Of a stretch of DNA of 64,000 bases, positions 53,512 to 62,816 are shown in pieces (the first letter of the stretch is position 1; the number at the start of each line of letters is the position of its first letter). A program made the translations under genes and the position numbers. Where the stretch lies: NCBI GenBank assembly GCA_002238785.1, contig MPNA01000012.1, positions 26,416-90,415 of the forward strand. Reading direction: 5' to 3'. The DNA comes from a bacterium OM1 bin76. GTDB lineage: Bacteria > Actinomycetota > Acidimicrobiia > Spongiisociales > ZC4RG35. A model generated the notes under the pieces. The model did no database searches, had not been told where the DNA came from, and was given only the letters and a program-made list of their open reading frames with translations.

Positions 53512-53867
53512 GGGGGTGACTTGGATTCGACGTTGAGTGATCGCCGTGTCGGAAGCGAGCCGAGGTTTCCGGTCCCTCGTTAAACAACTGGGCAAACACA
53601 ATAAGTGCCAAACCACAAATGGCGCTGGCTGCCTGATAGATAGGTAGCCCGTCCTGTCCGGTGGGTTCCCGCCCCGTCGGCCGAGGGCGTCGCTAAAGCG
53701 GGATGCCCCTGGCGGGTCTCCGGGACCGTCGGGCCAAGCCAATCCCGGATGGGCTCGGAAGGAAACGGCTGCCGTGATCCTCCAAGCCGACAACCAACCG
53801 GCAGCTGCGCTCGGAGAATTCGACACGAAGAACTCGGCGGACCGGGGTTCGACTCCCCGCACCTCCA
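53512..53867 (+). ncRNA. ssrA: Transfer-messenger RNA (tmRNA)
   Basis: The 5' end GGGGGTGACTTGGATTCGAC and the 3' T-arm GGACCGGGGTTCGACTCCCC pair ends into an acceptor stem (GGGGGTG with CACCTCC, one G-U). Discriminator A is at 53867; the genome encodes CC after it, so the terminal A is added. The tag frame resumes at GCA 53592 and ends at TGA 53634, encoding ANTISAKPQMALAA, with the usual ALAA degradation end. Length of about 356 nt is normal. It rescues stalled ribosomes with SmpB. Its 3' end is a frequent integrase target, and integrase genes follow. Confidence 0.95.
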
Positions 53868-54259
53868 CCTTGGACGATCACTGTTGTCCCAGGTCAGAGG
53901 CTCTTTTATTGGGAAAGCCAAAATTGACTTATCAGTGGCTTAACGCCTATTTCGGAGTGGCGCCAACCTGTTTGGGAGGGTGGTGTCCGCCCCTAAAGGG
54001 CAAACAACCCCGAAAGAACTTGTGCGGGTGGTCGCTGTAAAGAGTGCCCTAGGAGAGGGTTTTAGAGGTGCTGTGTAGGGAGGCTCGGACCAGGATGGGG
54101 CAGGGCCACAAGGTTGATGGGCTCGAATTGTTGAGTGGTTTCCCAGGGGGATGGGCCGGGATTTCAGGCCCGTCCCCTCTGGAATCGCCGAAGGGTTGAT
54201 GCCTGGCACTGCTCGGCTTGGGGGTGATCAGATGCAACCCGGGCAAATTGAGTGACATC
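53868..54259. other. Non-coding junction between ssrA and the mobile region
   Basis: No gene is supported in these 392 nt. An inverted repeat at 54147-54177 (GGGGATGGGCC paired with GGCCCGTCCCC, one G-T, 9-nt loop) may end the minus-strand integrase transcript. An attachment core would be expected to include the T-arm end at about 53845-53870, but I did not find a second copy within the window. Confidence 0.5.
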
Positions 54260-55162
54260 TCACCGGGGAGGAACAATTGGGAATAGATAATGCCCCCAGG
54301 CCTCCAACACCTGGCGCCTGTGCTCCACGGGCGACTGAGCGGGCCGGACTCCATCGCAGATGTGTTCCAAACAGGGTTCCGCAACCTGGCGGGCCACCCC
54401 TACTTCCGCGCACCATACCCTGAAGGTGCTTCGAAAACCGTATGGGACGGAGCCAACCCGATGCTCTCGGAACAGCTTGCTCATCGTCGAGTCGGAAATC
54501 GGCAGTCCCCGTCGTGACGGAAACACCAGCCCCACACCGCCCGTGTGTTCTCGGGCCTCGTGAAGCACCGAGAGGGCTTGGAGGCTGAGGGGCACCTCGA
54601 ACGCCTCCCGGTTCTTGGCACGATTGGCCGGAATGGTCCAAATGGCCCTGGCAAGATCGAATTCTTCCCATCTCGCCCCTCGGACCGCACCGGGTCTGTT
54701 GGCCGTCAAGACCAGGAATCGGACGGCTGCCTTGGTCGCCCAATACGCCTTGGACCCTTCGATGGCCTCCAGGTCCTCCCCGATCAGGCTGTGATGCTGG
54801 GATGGCATGTGCACCGTTCTGGCCGGGTTCGGTCCAAGGCCGTCCCGGACATACTCGGTCGGGTCCCGTTCGATGAACTCGTGAGCCAACCCCCATCTCA
54901 TAACTGCCCTGATTTGCTTGAAGGCCTTGTGGGCGGTTACCCGTTTCTCGAACCATATGCGATCCAGGCAGGCCATCAGCTCCGGAGACAGGATTTGGTC
55001 AAGCTTTTTGTCCCCGATAAAGGGATACACATGGAGGTTGAGGATGGACTCCGCCACCCGACGCCTTTTGCTTCCACTATCGCCGCCCTCGGCTTGAAGA
55101 TCAAGCACCATGCCGGCCGCCTCGCGGAAGGTAGGAATCTCGCCAGATCTATTCTTTGCCAT
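54260..55162 (-). CDS. Degenerate P4-type tyrosine integrase, probably inactive
   Basis: 300 residues from MAKNRSGEIPTFRE (ATG 55162). The core-binding and catalytic domains are recognisable: ANRPGAVRGARWEEF (catalytic Arg I), RAKNREAFEVPLS (Lys strand) and YGFRSTFR, where the usual HGFR His is Tyr. LEHICD supplies the second His. The position of the nucleophilic Tyr (usually VxxAYRR before EKRRxLMEAW) reads VRPAQSPVEHRRQVLEAW, with no Tyr. There is no N-terminal arm-binding domain. Two catalytic residues lost suggests a decayed integrase. It shares long stretches with the intact integrase at 55867-57384, for instance RDPTEYVRDGLGPNP. Confidence 0.75.
   Translation of the reverse strand: MAKNRSGEIPTFREAAGMVLDLQAEGGDSGSKRRRVAESILNLHVYPFIGDKKLDQILSPELMACLDRIWFEKRVTAHKAFKQIRAVMRWGLAHEFIERDPTEYVRDGLGPNPARTVHMPSQHHSLIGEDLEAIEGSKAYWATKAAVRFLVLTANRPGAVRGARWEEFDLARAIWTIPANRAKNREAFEVPLSLQALSVLHEAREHTGGVGLVFPSRRGLPISDSTMSKLFREHRVGSVPYGFRSTFRVWCAEVGVARQVAEPCLEHICDGVRPAQSPVEHRRQVLEAWGHYLFPIVPPR
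54561..54773 (+). repeat. 213-nt direct repeat, copy 1 (inside degenerate integrase)
   Basis: Near-identical to 55177-55389, with only a handful of substitutions (such as ctcga/cttga and cacgat/catgat). It encodes the part of the integrase around the catalytic Arg. Confidence 0.9.
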
Positions 55163-55433
55163 CAGTGTTCTCCTTGTGAAGCACCGAGAGGGCTTGGAGG
55201 CTGAGGGGCACCTTGAACGCCTCCCGGTTCTTGGCATGATTGGCCGGAATGGTCCAAATGGCCTTGGCAAGATCGATTTCTTCCCATCTCGCCCCTCGGA
55301 CCGCACCGGGTCTGTTGGCCGTCAAGACCAGGAATCGGACGGCTGCCTTGGTCGCCCAATACGCCTTGGACCCTTCGATGGCCTCCAGGATCTCACGGAA
55401 GGTAGGAATCTTGCCAGGTTTATTCTTTGCCAT
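55149..55433 (-). pseudogene. Truncated, internally deleted integrase copy
   Basis: A 94-residue frame beginning MAKNKPGKIPTFRE that jumps straight to LEAIEGSKAYWATKAA and ends after LQALSVLH. It is therefore the integrase with about 110 internal residues deleted and its C-terminal half missing. It lies immediately upstream of the degenerate integrase and shares its leader (tgccatcagtgttctcctt), consistent with tandem duplication followed by deletion. It lacks most catalytic residues. Confidence 0.75.
55177..55389 (+). repeat. 213-nt direct repeat, copy 2
   Basis: Matches 54561-54773. A second short repeat flanks it: 55127-55176 resembles 55398-55446 (integrase start and RBS region), so the duplicated unit is about 270 nt. 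Confidence 0.9.
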
Positions 55434-55866
55434 CAGTGTTCTCCTTTTCAGAACGGCGTTGATCTGTCCCAGGACACCTTCCCCGCCGGATTCGCAGCCG
55501 ATAGTTCTTCTGTCCCGATGATGCGGTTTGGCTGCAAAAGGACTTGCCGGGTCGGAGCGACGGGGAATCGGGGCTTACCGGAACTGGTCCGACATCGTTT
55601 CCGGGCGGGTTCACAACTCGCATCCGTTTCTGCCGCCGGTTGGATGATGATCTACCGAAGGGAGGGAGTACGGCATCTGGAACCGGCGCCGATGCTTTGA
55701 GGTGGCCCGCCCGGGAGAGCTGTATACCGAATCGACGGGTGTCTGTCCAGCGGGCATAGCAAAGCCGTATCCAATTGCCCTTTGTTCTGCAACCGTGGGT
55801 GGATTCGGTGCCCTTTTCTCTGTCGGTGCCCAGGCCCAACAAGCCTCGCGGGCCCATTCTCCGAGC
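55434..55866. other. Intergenic stretch between integrase genes
   Basis: 433 nt with no supported gene. Short frames on both strands have no RBS and unlikely composition. It is AT-richer than the backbone. Confidence 0.5.
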
Positions 55867-57384
55867 TCATTTAAAATATTGCTGGGCGCCTTCGTAAATG
55901 GGGTTGGTAGCGACGTATGGCGGTAAGCGGCTGGGTAGGGGTATGAAGATGGGCGGAGAGTCAAACCCCGCATGGGTGGCCCATGCATCCATGAATGTGC
56001 GCCGTAATTCAGGTGGCTGCTGGCGCAGGTAGGCTATCACGCGTGGCGGCAAGGCGTGTCCCAACGCAGCCTCGGCAATCTCATCATCCCATCCCTTTTC
56101 CTTGGCGAAGATCGTTAGCGATGTACGAAACCCATGTGGCACTGCAAGAATCCCGTTAGCTCGTAGGACATGCCGAAGCGCCTCGCCCGAGAGCATCTTG
56201 GCTTTTCCTCTAGGCGAAGCGAACACCAGACCCACCCCGCCCGTGCGTTGTCGGGCTTCGTCAAGGATGACAAGAGCCGCCCAAGAAAGGGGGAAATCAA
56301 GATCCTGCCCATTCTTCCGGCGAGAGCCAGGAATGCGACAAACTGCTTTGGCAAAGTCGATCTCATCCCACATTAACCCGCGAACCTCCTTGTTTCTTAA
56401 TCCCGTCGCGATCAAGAACTTCGTGGCGCCCTTGACCGCCAGGCCAGAGCCGGACTCTTCGATGGCCGTGATAGCAGACCTAACCTCGTCGGGATGCAGA
56501 TACTCTCTGTGGTTGGGTCGGGAGGGATTTGGTCCAAGACCGTCTCGGACATACTCGGTCGGGTCGCGGTCGATATAGCCGTGAGCCATCGCCCATCTCA
56601 TCACCGCCTTGATTCGCCGTAGTAGCTTTGTGGCGGTTACCCGTTTTGTGAACCAAATGGGATCCAGGCAGGCCATGATATCGTGACTCGAGATTTTGTC
56701 GATCTTTAAGTCGCCAATATGGGGATCCGCGTAGAGTCTGAAGCTTGCCGCCCATTCCGCTGGGCTGCCGGATTCAGGACCGAGGCCTTTCACGCGTCGC
56801 TCAAGCATTTTGGCATAGGCCACACCGAACGTGAGAGTCGTAATGATTCTGGGATCTCGGCCTTGCTTGATAGCCCGACGGTTCTTTTTTGCACGTTGGA
56901 GGGCTTCCTCCAGCGTAACCCCCGGGTAGCTGCCGAGCCCGACGTTAGTTTCCCGCCCGTCAAGGCTGACTCGTTGGCTCCATGTCTTCGACACCGAACC
57001 CTCGACCTTGGTCGCTTGGACCAGCAATGACAAACCAAACCCTCCTCTGCCATTCCCATAGCGGCCGGGTGTCTCAACGTCTCGGACAAACTCCTCGTTT
57101 AGCCGCTCCGGTCGTTGCTCGCCCTCGTGAGGGTCCCCAAGGAAGGAGTCGACCTGGTTTGCGGCGTACGCTAACAGGTCTTCCAAAAACCAACCCGCGG
57201 CATAGAAGCCAGGTTCGCCCACCAACACGGGCTGGGGGAACTTACCCGCCTTGAGTTTCCGAAAGAGGCTGTTCGGTGACAGGCCAAGTAAAGCTGACGC
57301 TTCGGTCAGGTCAAGAATTACCGCGGTAGCGGACGTGTCTGCCACCGATTGGTGCTCTATGGCTCTGTTGCTGCTAATGGCCAC
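55867..57384 (-). CDS. Tyrosine integrase with N-terminal AlpA-like DNA-binding domain
   Basis: 505 residues. Residues about 22-78 (LTEASALLGLSPNSLFRKLKAGKFPQPV then WFLEDLLAYA) resemble AlpA/excisionase winged helices. Residues about 105-175 form a P4-type arm-binding domain (RVSLDGRETNVGLGSYPGVTLEEALQRA). The catalytic domain is complete: ATGLRNKEVRGL (Arg), SRRKNGQDLDFPLS (Lys), VPHGFRTSL (His-x-x-Arg), ALGH (His) and RVIAYLRQ (Tyr). P4 integrases usually begin with the arm domain, so the extra N-terminal domain is unusual and might combine integrase with a directionality factor. Its closeness to ssrA suggests that site as target. Confidence 0.88.
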   Translation of the reverse strand: MAISSNRAIEHQSVADTSATAVILDLTEASALLGLSPNSLFRKLKAGKFPQPVLVGEPGFYAAGWFLEDLLAYAANQVDSFLGDPHEGEQRPERLNEEFVRDVETPGRYGNGRGGFGLSLLVQATKVEGSVSKTWSQRVSLDGRETNVGLGSYPGVTLEEALQRAKKNRRAIKQGRDPRIITTLTFGVAYAKMLERRVKGLGPESGSPAEWAASFRLYADPHIGDLKIDKISSHDIMACLDPIWFTKRVTATKLLRRIKAVMRWAMAHGYIDRDPTEYVRDGLGPNPSRPNHREYLHPDEVRSAITAIEESGSGLAVKGATKFLIATGLRNKEVRGLMWDEIDFAKAVCRIPGSRRKNGQDLDFPLSWAALVILDEARQRTGGVGLVFASPRGKAKMLSGEALRHVLRANGILAVPHGFRTSLTIFAKEKGWDDEIAEAALGHALPPRVIAYLRQQPPELRRTFMDAWATHAGFDSPPIFIPLPSRLPPYVATNPIYEGAQQYFK

Positions 57385-58017
57385 TCCTTAACCGACGAAA
57401 CGCACGGTACTCGGGCCGAAAAGGCCGGATCGCGCATTAGACGCGTTGATACGTAGGGTTTTTGGCCCCTAGCCTTGGATTTGGTTTCAGAGCGGGCGGG
57501 CGGGCTGTTTTCCGGCGATTCTGGCGGGTAAATGTCCATTGTTGGCGGCTGTGGGGACAGAGGCGGTGCTGGTGTGAGATGTCGCTTTAGGGGCGGTGTC
57601 TATGGGAATTCTGTGGGATGGGGGGTGCTGAGATTTGGTGGTTCGTGTCAGGGGTATGGGGTTGGCGGTACCGAGAACCCCCGAAGCCTGTCCCGGTTGG
57701 AGCCCCACCCGCTTTGTACTCGTATGGGCAGGAATCAATTGCATCACCTGACTTCCCGTCGAGGCGGTCCACCACCTACATTCGGCCGCTGTCCTGCCTC
57801 AGAGAAGAAACTCGCCGGGCCCCTTGGATGTCAAACCGGCGGGGGTGTCACTAATGCGTGTTGGCTGTGTTGGCGGGACGTTAGGGTCCCCGAGGTCCGA
57901 GCATTTGCTCTGTTTTCGGGGTGGTGCCGGGACATTGGAACTGTAGGTGGGTTTGGTTGAACGGTCCGGGTCGGTGACCTGTTCTGAGCCCGCGGTGGTT
58001 GAAAGGAACGTAGGAAC
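57385..58017. other. Non-coding stretch upstream of the coupling ATPase gene
   Basis: 633 nt without a supported gene. It contains many short G/T-rich runs (GGCGGG, GGGGTG). AGGAAC at 58010-58015 precedes the ATG at 58018 as a weak RBS. A promoter or transfer origin could lie here, but I see no clear inverted repeat or nick-site motif. Confidence 0.45.
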
Positions 58018-60970
58018 ATGAAGAAGAAGCGGGATGGTTTGTTGGGTGTTTTGGTGGTGGTGGGGGTGTTGTGGGTGGGTTGGTTGTCGCCGTGGTGGTC
58101 GGCTAATCGTGTTGCTGTGGGCGAATTTTTGGAGGCTGCCCGGGTGGTGGTGTGGTGGTTGGCGTTGGGTTGGGTGGTGGGGGGTGTGGCTTTTGTGGGG
58201 TGGGGGGGGGGGGGGGTTGGTGGGGGTTGGTGTTTGGTTGGTGGGGGGTTGGTGGTCGGGTCGTTCTGCCCGTGCTGGGGGGCGTTCGGGGGTTGGTTGG
58301 GATCCGGCCGGTCGAGCGGTGTTTGCTGTGGTGCCGGTGCGGGGCGGCGGCGGTGGTCGCCGTCGTGCGGGTACGGGCCGGGGGCCGCGGCGGCGGCGTC
58401 GGACCGGTGGGGAGGCGGTGGATTTCGGCTCGTGGTTGTTGCGTCACGCGAGCGGTTTGGCCACTGGTCCGGGTCGGGTCGCCCGGGTGTTATGGGCCGG
58501 CGATGGTGAGGGGAAGCTGTTGTGGGGCCTGTCGATTGATCGGGGTTTGGAACGCAGCGTGAAGCGTGCGGTGGGGAAGGTGTGGCCCCAGACCAGGATC
58601 GAGCCGTGGCCGTTGGAGGACCGGGCGGAAGTGTCCGACAGTGCTCCTATGGGTGAGGGTGGTGGTGCGGTGGTCCGCCGCTTGTTGGCGCCTGCGGTGT
58701 TGGCTCGGCCGTTGCATTCCCCGGCGGGTGGTCCTGATCATCCCATGGCGCCGGTGGCTGACATCATGGCCGATCACCCGGGGGTGGATGTGCGGTTGGT
58801 GGTCGATTTGGTGGCGTTGTCCCCGTCGGAACGGTCCCGGGTGTGCAACGAGCGCCTGGAGGGCTTAGAAGACTTTGATCCGGATCGGGTGGGGTGGGAG
58901 ACCGATGACCGCCGGGGGTTGGTGGAGGGCGTTCGGGTGTTGTTGAGGGTGTCCCGCTCGGGTCCGGGCCATCTGGCCGAGTGCGTACAGGTAGCGGATC
59001 GTGTCTGTCGGGTGTTGGACACTTATTGGGCGACCGACCACAACCGTCTGGCGGTGCAGAAGGTGTCGGATAAGAGGTTTGATGAGATGTGGGAGCGTGG
59101 CGCCGTCGGTCGGGATGTTCCTTGTTTTCATTGGGATTGTTTGGCGGCGTTGTTGGCGCCGCCGCCGGTGAGTATCGGCAGGTCCACCACCGGCAAGCGC
59201 CTGCCCGACCCGCCCAGGTTGGAAACGTTCCATCCGCAGGCACCTTCGGATTTGATGCCGATCGGGGCACTAGTGGAGAACGGGCGGGAGCGGATGGTGG
59301 GCGTGTCTTGGGGTGGTCCCACCGATCCGATGGTGGACTGGACGGTGGGAGCCACCGGGAGCGGGAAGACCTGGCATGCCCTGTCGCGGGTGGTGGCCTT
59401 GGCCGAAACCGGACGGGGGTTCCTCTTTCTGGACCCGCACCGCACCGCGGTGGGAGACATCAAACAGTTCATCGGCGGTCGTCACGCCGACCGGATCATC
59501 GAGATTGATCTCCAAGCCACCAACAGTGTGGGAACACCCATGTCGGCGGGTTGGAATCCTCTCGACCTGACTGTCGTACCAGAACAGATGCGAAAAGGTC
59601 GGATAGACACTCTGAAGGCAATGCTCCCCGTGGCGTTGTTTCCGACCTATTTCACCGCAGACGGGAAAGCGCCGCAGACGGCCACGCTGTTGCGGAAAAC
59701 GTTGGAGTGTCTCCTCAATCTCAACTTTCACCTCCCCCAACAGTTACAGGCCAACATTTTCTGTATCGAGAATCTGTTGTTGGATTCAGAGTGGCGGAAC
59801 CTGGCCATATCACGTCTTCCGGTGCGGGATCAGAAGTGGTGGCATCACACCTTTCCGATGATCGTGGGCGACAAGGGCGCTTCCTCGACGGCGTTGAAAC
59901 CCGCTTTGAACGCCTTGGAGTTGTGGAAGACCCAGGACCGGGTCCAAGCTTTGCTGGGCGCCAGTCACAGCACCCTGCGATGGCGGGAGATCATCGAGGA
60001 GGGGAAGATCCTGTTCGTGGTGTTGAACGCCGACCGGTCCGAAACGGACAACCTCTTGGCGCGTCTGGTGGTGGGGGAGATGATCGCCGCGTTCAAGGAA
60101 CGAAGCCTCACCCACCAACCGGACCAGCCGGTCCTTCCTTATCACCTGTTCTTGGACGAGTTCCAATCGTATGCGCCGGTGTTGGAAGCCCAAGCCGAGG
60201 TGATCGTGCAGGAACTGAGAAAGAACGGAGTGAAGGTGCATTTCATTAACCAGTCGCCGGCGGGGCTGTCACCGACGTTGCGGGAGATCATCGCCGCGAA
60301 CCGCACCCACATTTTCGCTGGTCGGTTGGGTAACCCCAAAGACGCCGAATACATCGCCAAGGCCATGGGCGGCCAACCCAGGCGGGTCGGGTCACCCCAA
60401 GACCCCCGGGCGGGCCCGACATCGGTTGACAGCCGCCACCTGCTGGGGATGCCCAGGTGGCATTTCGTGTGCCAGGTCACCCAAGATGGGGAACCGTCGT
60501 CGGCGTTCCAGGTGCGGGGCATCAACGTCGACCAAACCTGGGCGCACCTCAAAAGCGACCGTGATATCAGCCAACAGATCGCCGAGAACACCGGACTCGA
60601 ACCCGTAGAACAGCGGCTCGACCACTTTGACTCCCTCCCTGAACGGATCGCCCGCTGGCTCGAAACCACCCGGACCCCGGGTTCCTATAGCAACCCACCC
60701 CCCGACCCGCCCGACCGGTCGCCCATGGGGTCGTTCGACCGGTGGATAAGCGACTGTTTGGTGGAAGATCCCGACGCTGCCACTCCCACGGCTGTGCTAG
60801 AGGCGTCCTACCAGCATTATTGTGCCACCCACAGCATCGAACCCATCCCAGGCAGAAGCTTCCAACAGCTCCTCACCCAAAGTTACGGACCCTCCAAGGT
60901 GGTACGGGTCAACGGGAAAACCGCCCGGATGCGCCGGGGCATCAAACCAGCCAACCCCGCCAGTGTGTGA
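58018..60970 (+). CDS. VirD4/TraG-like conjugative coupling ATPase, frame interrupted at a poly-G tract
   Basis: Two frames must join. From ATG 58018 the first gives a convincing membrane N-terminus (MKKKRDGLLGVLVVVGVLWVG, then a second helix). The second carries the rest to 60970. The switch falls at the 15-G run 58202-58216; losing one G gives a continuous 983-residue protein. The motor has Walker A GATGSGKT, FLFLDPHRTAVGD, and a TraG/TraD-type C-terminal block LPYHLFLDEFQSYAPV followed by RKNGVKVHFINQSPAGL. The family couples DNA substrates to type IV secretion. No relaxase or other T4SS gene is in the window. Confidence 0.75.
58202..58216 (+). repeat. 15-G homopolymer within the coupling ATPase gene
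   Basis: An uninterrupted run of fifteen G, preceded by GGGGT. It lies exactly where the open frame has to change. It could be a phase-variable tract or an assembly length error. Confidence 0.9.
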
Positions 60971-60973
60971 CAC

Positions 60974-61076
60974 GTTACAGACCCCCATCGCCAGCTGGGG
61001 CGATAAAACCCTACACGCGACCCAAAACCCCCAAAACACCTGTAACACAACCCCCGGGCACCCCCACCTGTAACAC
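60974..61076. repeat. Repeated CTGTAAC boxes after the coupling ATPase gene
   Basis: CACCTGTAACAC occurs at 61037-61048 and 61065-61076 (28-nt spacing) and the inverted core GTTACAG at 60974-60980. They may be a protein-binding array (operator or iteron-like). Confidence 0.5.
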
Positions 61077-61107
61077 CCCGACCATGCTGCAACAGGACGC
61101 CCGTCGG

Positions 61108-61515
61108 CTAGCCGGCTGTGGCCGCCGCTTCCAGATCCAACACCCCCTCGGGCAACGGCCACTCCACCCACTCCTCACGAGGCGTGCCCCTCGCACGGGG
61201 CAAATATCGGGGCAGATGATGAGCATAGGGCGTCCAACCCTCCGGCTCTTCCGACAGTACCGACACGTCTACCAACAACGGCAGACCGTCCAACCACCAC
61301 TTCCGTACCTCACTGCTCATGCTCGAATACGACTGATAAGCCTCTTCGTCGAGGACATCCAACTCCGCTCGATGCGCCCACCAACTCACCCGACGCTCAC
61401 CACGACGATTAGCAAACGCAACCGCCTCCCTCGCCCGGAACAGATCCGACCCCTCCAACAACCGGCCCACATTCTCCGGTCCACTCCGAGGTCGATGCAC
61501 ACCCACCATGACCAT
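61108..61515 (-). CDS. Small acidic protein, unknown function
   Basis: 135 residues from ATG 61515 (or 61509). It is soluble, Trp-rich and Glu-rich, with a balanced composition (SDLFRAREAVAFANRRGERRVSWWAHRAEL). It ends in EWPLPEGVLDLEAAATAG. The longer upstream frame to 61839 has implausible composition and is left out. A similar PLPEGVLNLE string is encoded at about 63,620 on the other strand. I do not recognise the family. Confidence 0.5.
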   Translation of the reverse strand: MVMVGVHRPRSGPENVGRLLEGSDLFRAREAVAFANRRGERRVSWWAHRAELDVLDEEAYQSYSSMSSEVRKWWLDGLPLLVDVSVLSEEPEGWTPYAHHLPRYLPRARGTPREEWVEWPLPEGVLDLEAAATAG

Positions 61516-61999
61516 CCAACCTACCCCACCGCGGTGCCCTATGCCAAGTGAAACGCCTCCCACCACCGGGGTTCTCCGGTTCGGGAAAAAAGGAGTGGTG
61601 CCGCCAAGATCCACCCGAGTGTGGGGAAGGTGCCCGATGGGCAAGACGGTTACGGTACGTAACAGCGGGGAACCGCCCGGCACCCGCCACCCGTTCCAAC
61701 CGACAACACACCCCCCGCTGTCGGTCCCGCCGGGTGCTCCCCCCGCAGAAGGGCAGGGGCGTGCCCAACGGCCCCACCACGACCACCCCGGCCGACATGG
61801 CCAATGACCGAAAGACACACACCGGTCTCGGGCTGACACAGGGAGATGTACGGAATTTCCAAAAGATTAGGTGTTCGCCGCCAACAGGGCTATGAATGGT
61901 AGTGCAAGAGTCCCCGGGACCGTCGCCATCCACCAGGAGACGGCGGAACCGGGGCGAAGAGAACAACCACTTCGCCAACGGCGAAAGGAGAAACACACA
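61516..61999. other. Intergenic stretch
   Basis: 484 nt with no supported gene. AGGAGA at 61985-61990 belongs to the next small gene. Confidence 0.45.
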
Positions 62000-62251
62000 A
62001 TGGCGCACCACAACAAAACCCGCCTCCCCAGAGGCAGTTGCGATCATACCGAATCGCAACAAACTGTGCAGGTGCAGGGATTCACCGGGTGTGTGGTAGT
62101 ACCCGAACGATGGCGCGATCACGACGAACGCGCTCATGGAGGCAGCACCCTGGTCGCAACCTGCGAATGCGGACAACGCCGCCGCGAAAACCAAAACAGT
62201 ATGTTCAGCGAACAGGGCAGGTGGCACCACCCCCCACAGAAACAGCGATAG
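62000..62251 (+). CDS. Small Cys/His-containing protein, unknown
   Basis: 83 residues from ATG 62000, with AAGGAGA upstream. It holds CDHTESQQ, FTGCVVVPERW and ATCECGQRRREN, so four Cys and several His that could bind zinc. An 8-nt perfect hairpin (GTTGCGAT paired with ATCGCAAC, 62038-62061) lies inside the frame. The gene lies within the mobile region; no family recognised. Confidence 0.45.
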   Translation: MAHHNKTRLPRGSCDHTESQQTVQVQGFTGCVVVPERWRDHDERAHGGSTLVATCECGQRRRENQNSMFSEQGRWHHPPQKQR

Positions 62252-62497
62252 AAACACTCCCAGCGGGTACCCACTTGCTGGTATGAGCATCAATGCGAGA
62301 TACTCAGCAAGGAACTGGCACTCATCGAGAAAGGGCTGAACGAGACACCAACTCGTCCCTCGGAAGACGGGCAACGTATCGGGCTCGGGCGTTAGGTGGC
62401 CTCTGTACGGGCCACTACCGCTATGCAGGGACGCCAGTGGGGGAGGGGAAGAATCCTCGGATCGGTGTCGCAGTGGTGTGGTAGGTTTGGCGGTTAT

Positions 62498-62809
62498 ATG
62501 TGTGAGTGCATAATTCACTATCAGGGCTCCTGCGTCCAAGGATTGACCTTGGACGGTGTGAAACGAGTGTGGCAGGCCCGTGACCTCGGTGAGTTGGGCT
62601 GTACAGTGTGTTTAGGGCTGATTCCGCCAGAGCCGGATAGGGATGATGATCCGTGGGCGTGGGAGGACTGGGAGACCGTGGTGGACGAGGACATGGCAGA
62701 CCGCATACGGTGCATGGATCACGGCGGGGAACAGGGGACCCGCCTGAACATAGCGTTGGAGATGTACCTCGACTTCGGACGCACACAATTCCCGCCTCCA
62801 CTACGCTGA
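62498..62809 (+). CDS. Small Cys-rich acidic protein, unknown
   Basis: 103 residues from ATG 62498. MCECIIHYQGSC and GCTVCLGLIPPEP suggest a four-Cys zinc ribbon, followed by a very acidic stretch (DRDDDPWAWEDWETVVDEDM) and DRIRCMDH. No RBS is visible; TAGGTT at 62482-62487 could be a -10 for a nearly leaderless transcript. The longer frame from 62396 has a less plausible N-terminus. No family recognised. Confidence 0.5.
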   Translation: MCECIIHYQGSCVQGLTLDGVKRVWQARDLGELGCTVCLGLIPPEPDRDDDPWAWEDWETVVDEDMADRIRCMDHGGEQGTRLNIALEMYLDFGRTQFPPPLR

Positions 62810-62816
62810 AAACCCC

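Noticed and set aside
53580..54040. Short frames overlapping the tmRNA
   Set aside because: They run through the tmRNA structure and have no RBS; the RNA gene explains the sequence.
58034..58200. ATG 58034 as the start of the coupling ATPase
   Set aside because: It gives a Trp/Cys-rich N-terminus that is implausible; the frame from 58018 gives a clean membrane anchor and needs only a one-base change at the G tract.
61409..62539. 376-codon minus-strand frame
   Set aside because: It overlaps two better small genes on other frames, has no RBS and shows no motif.
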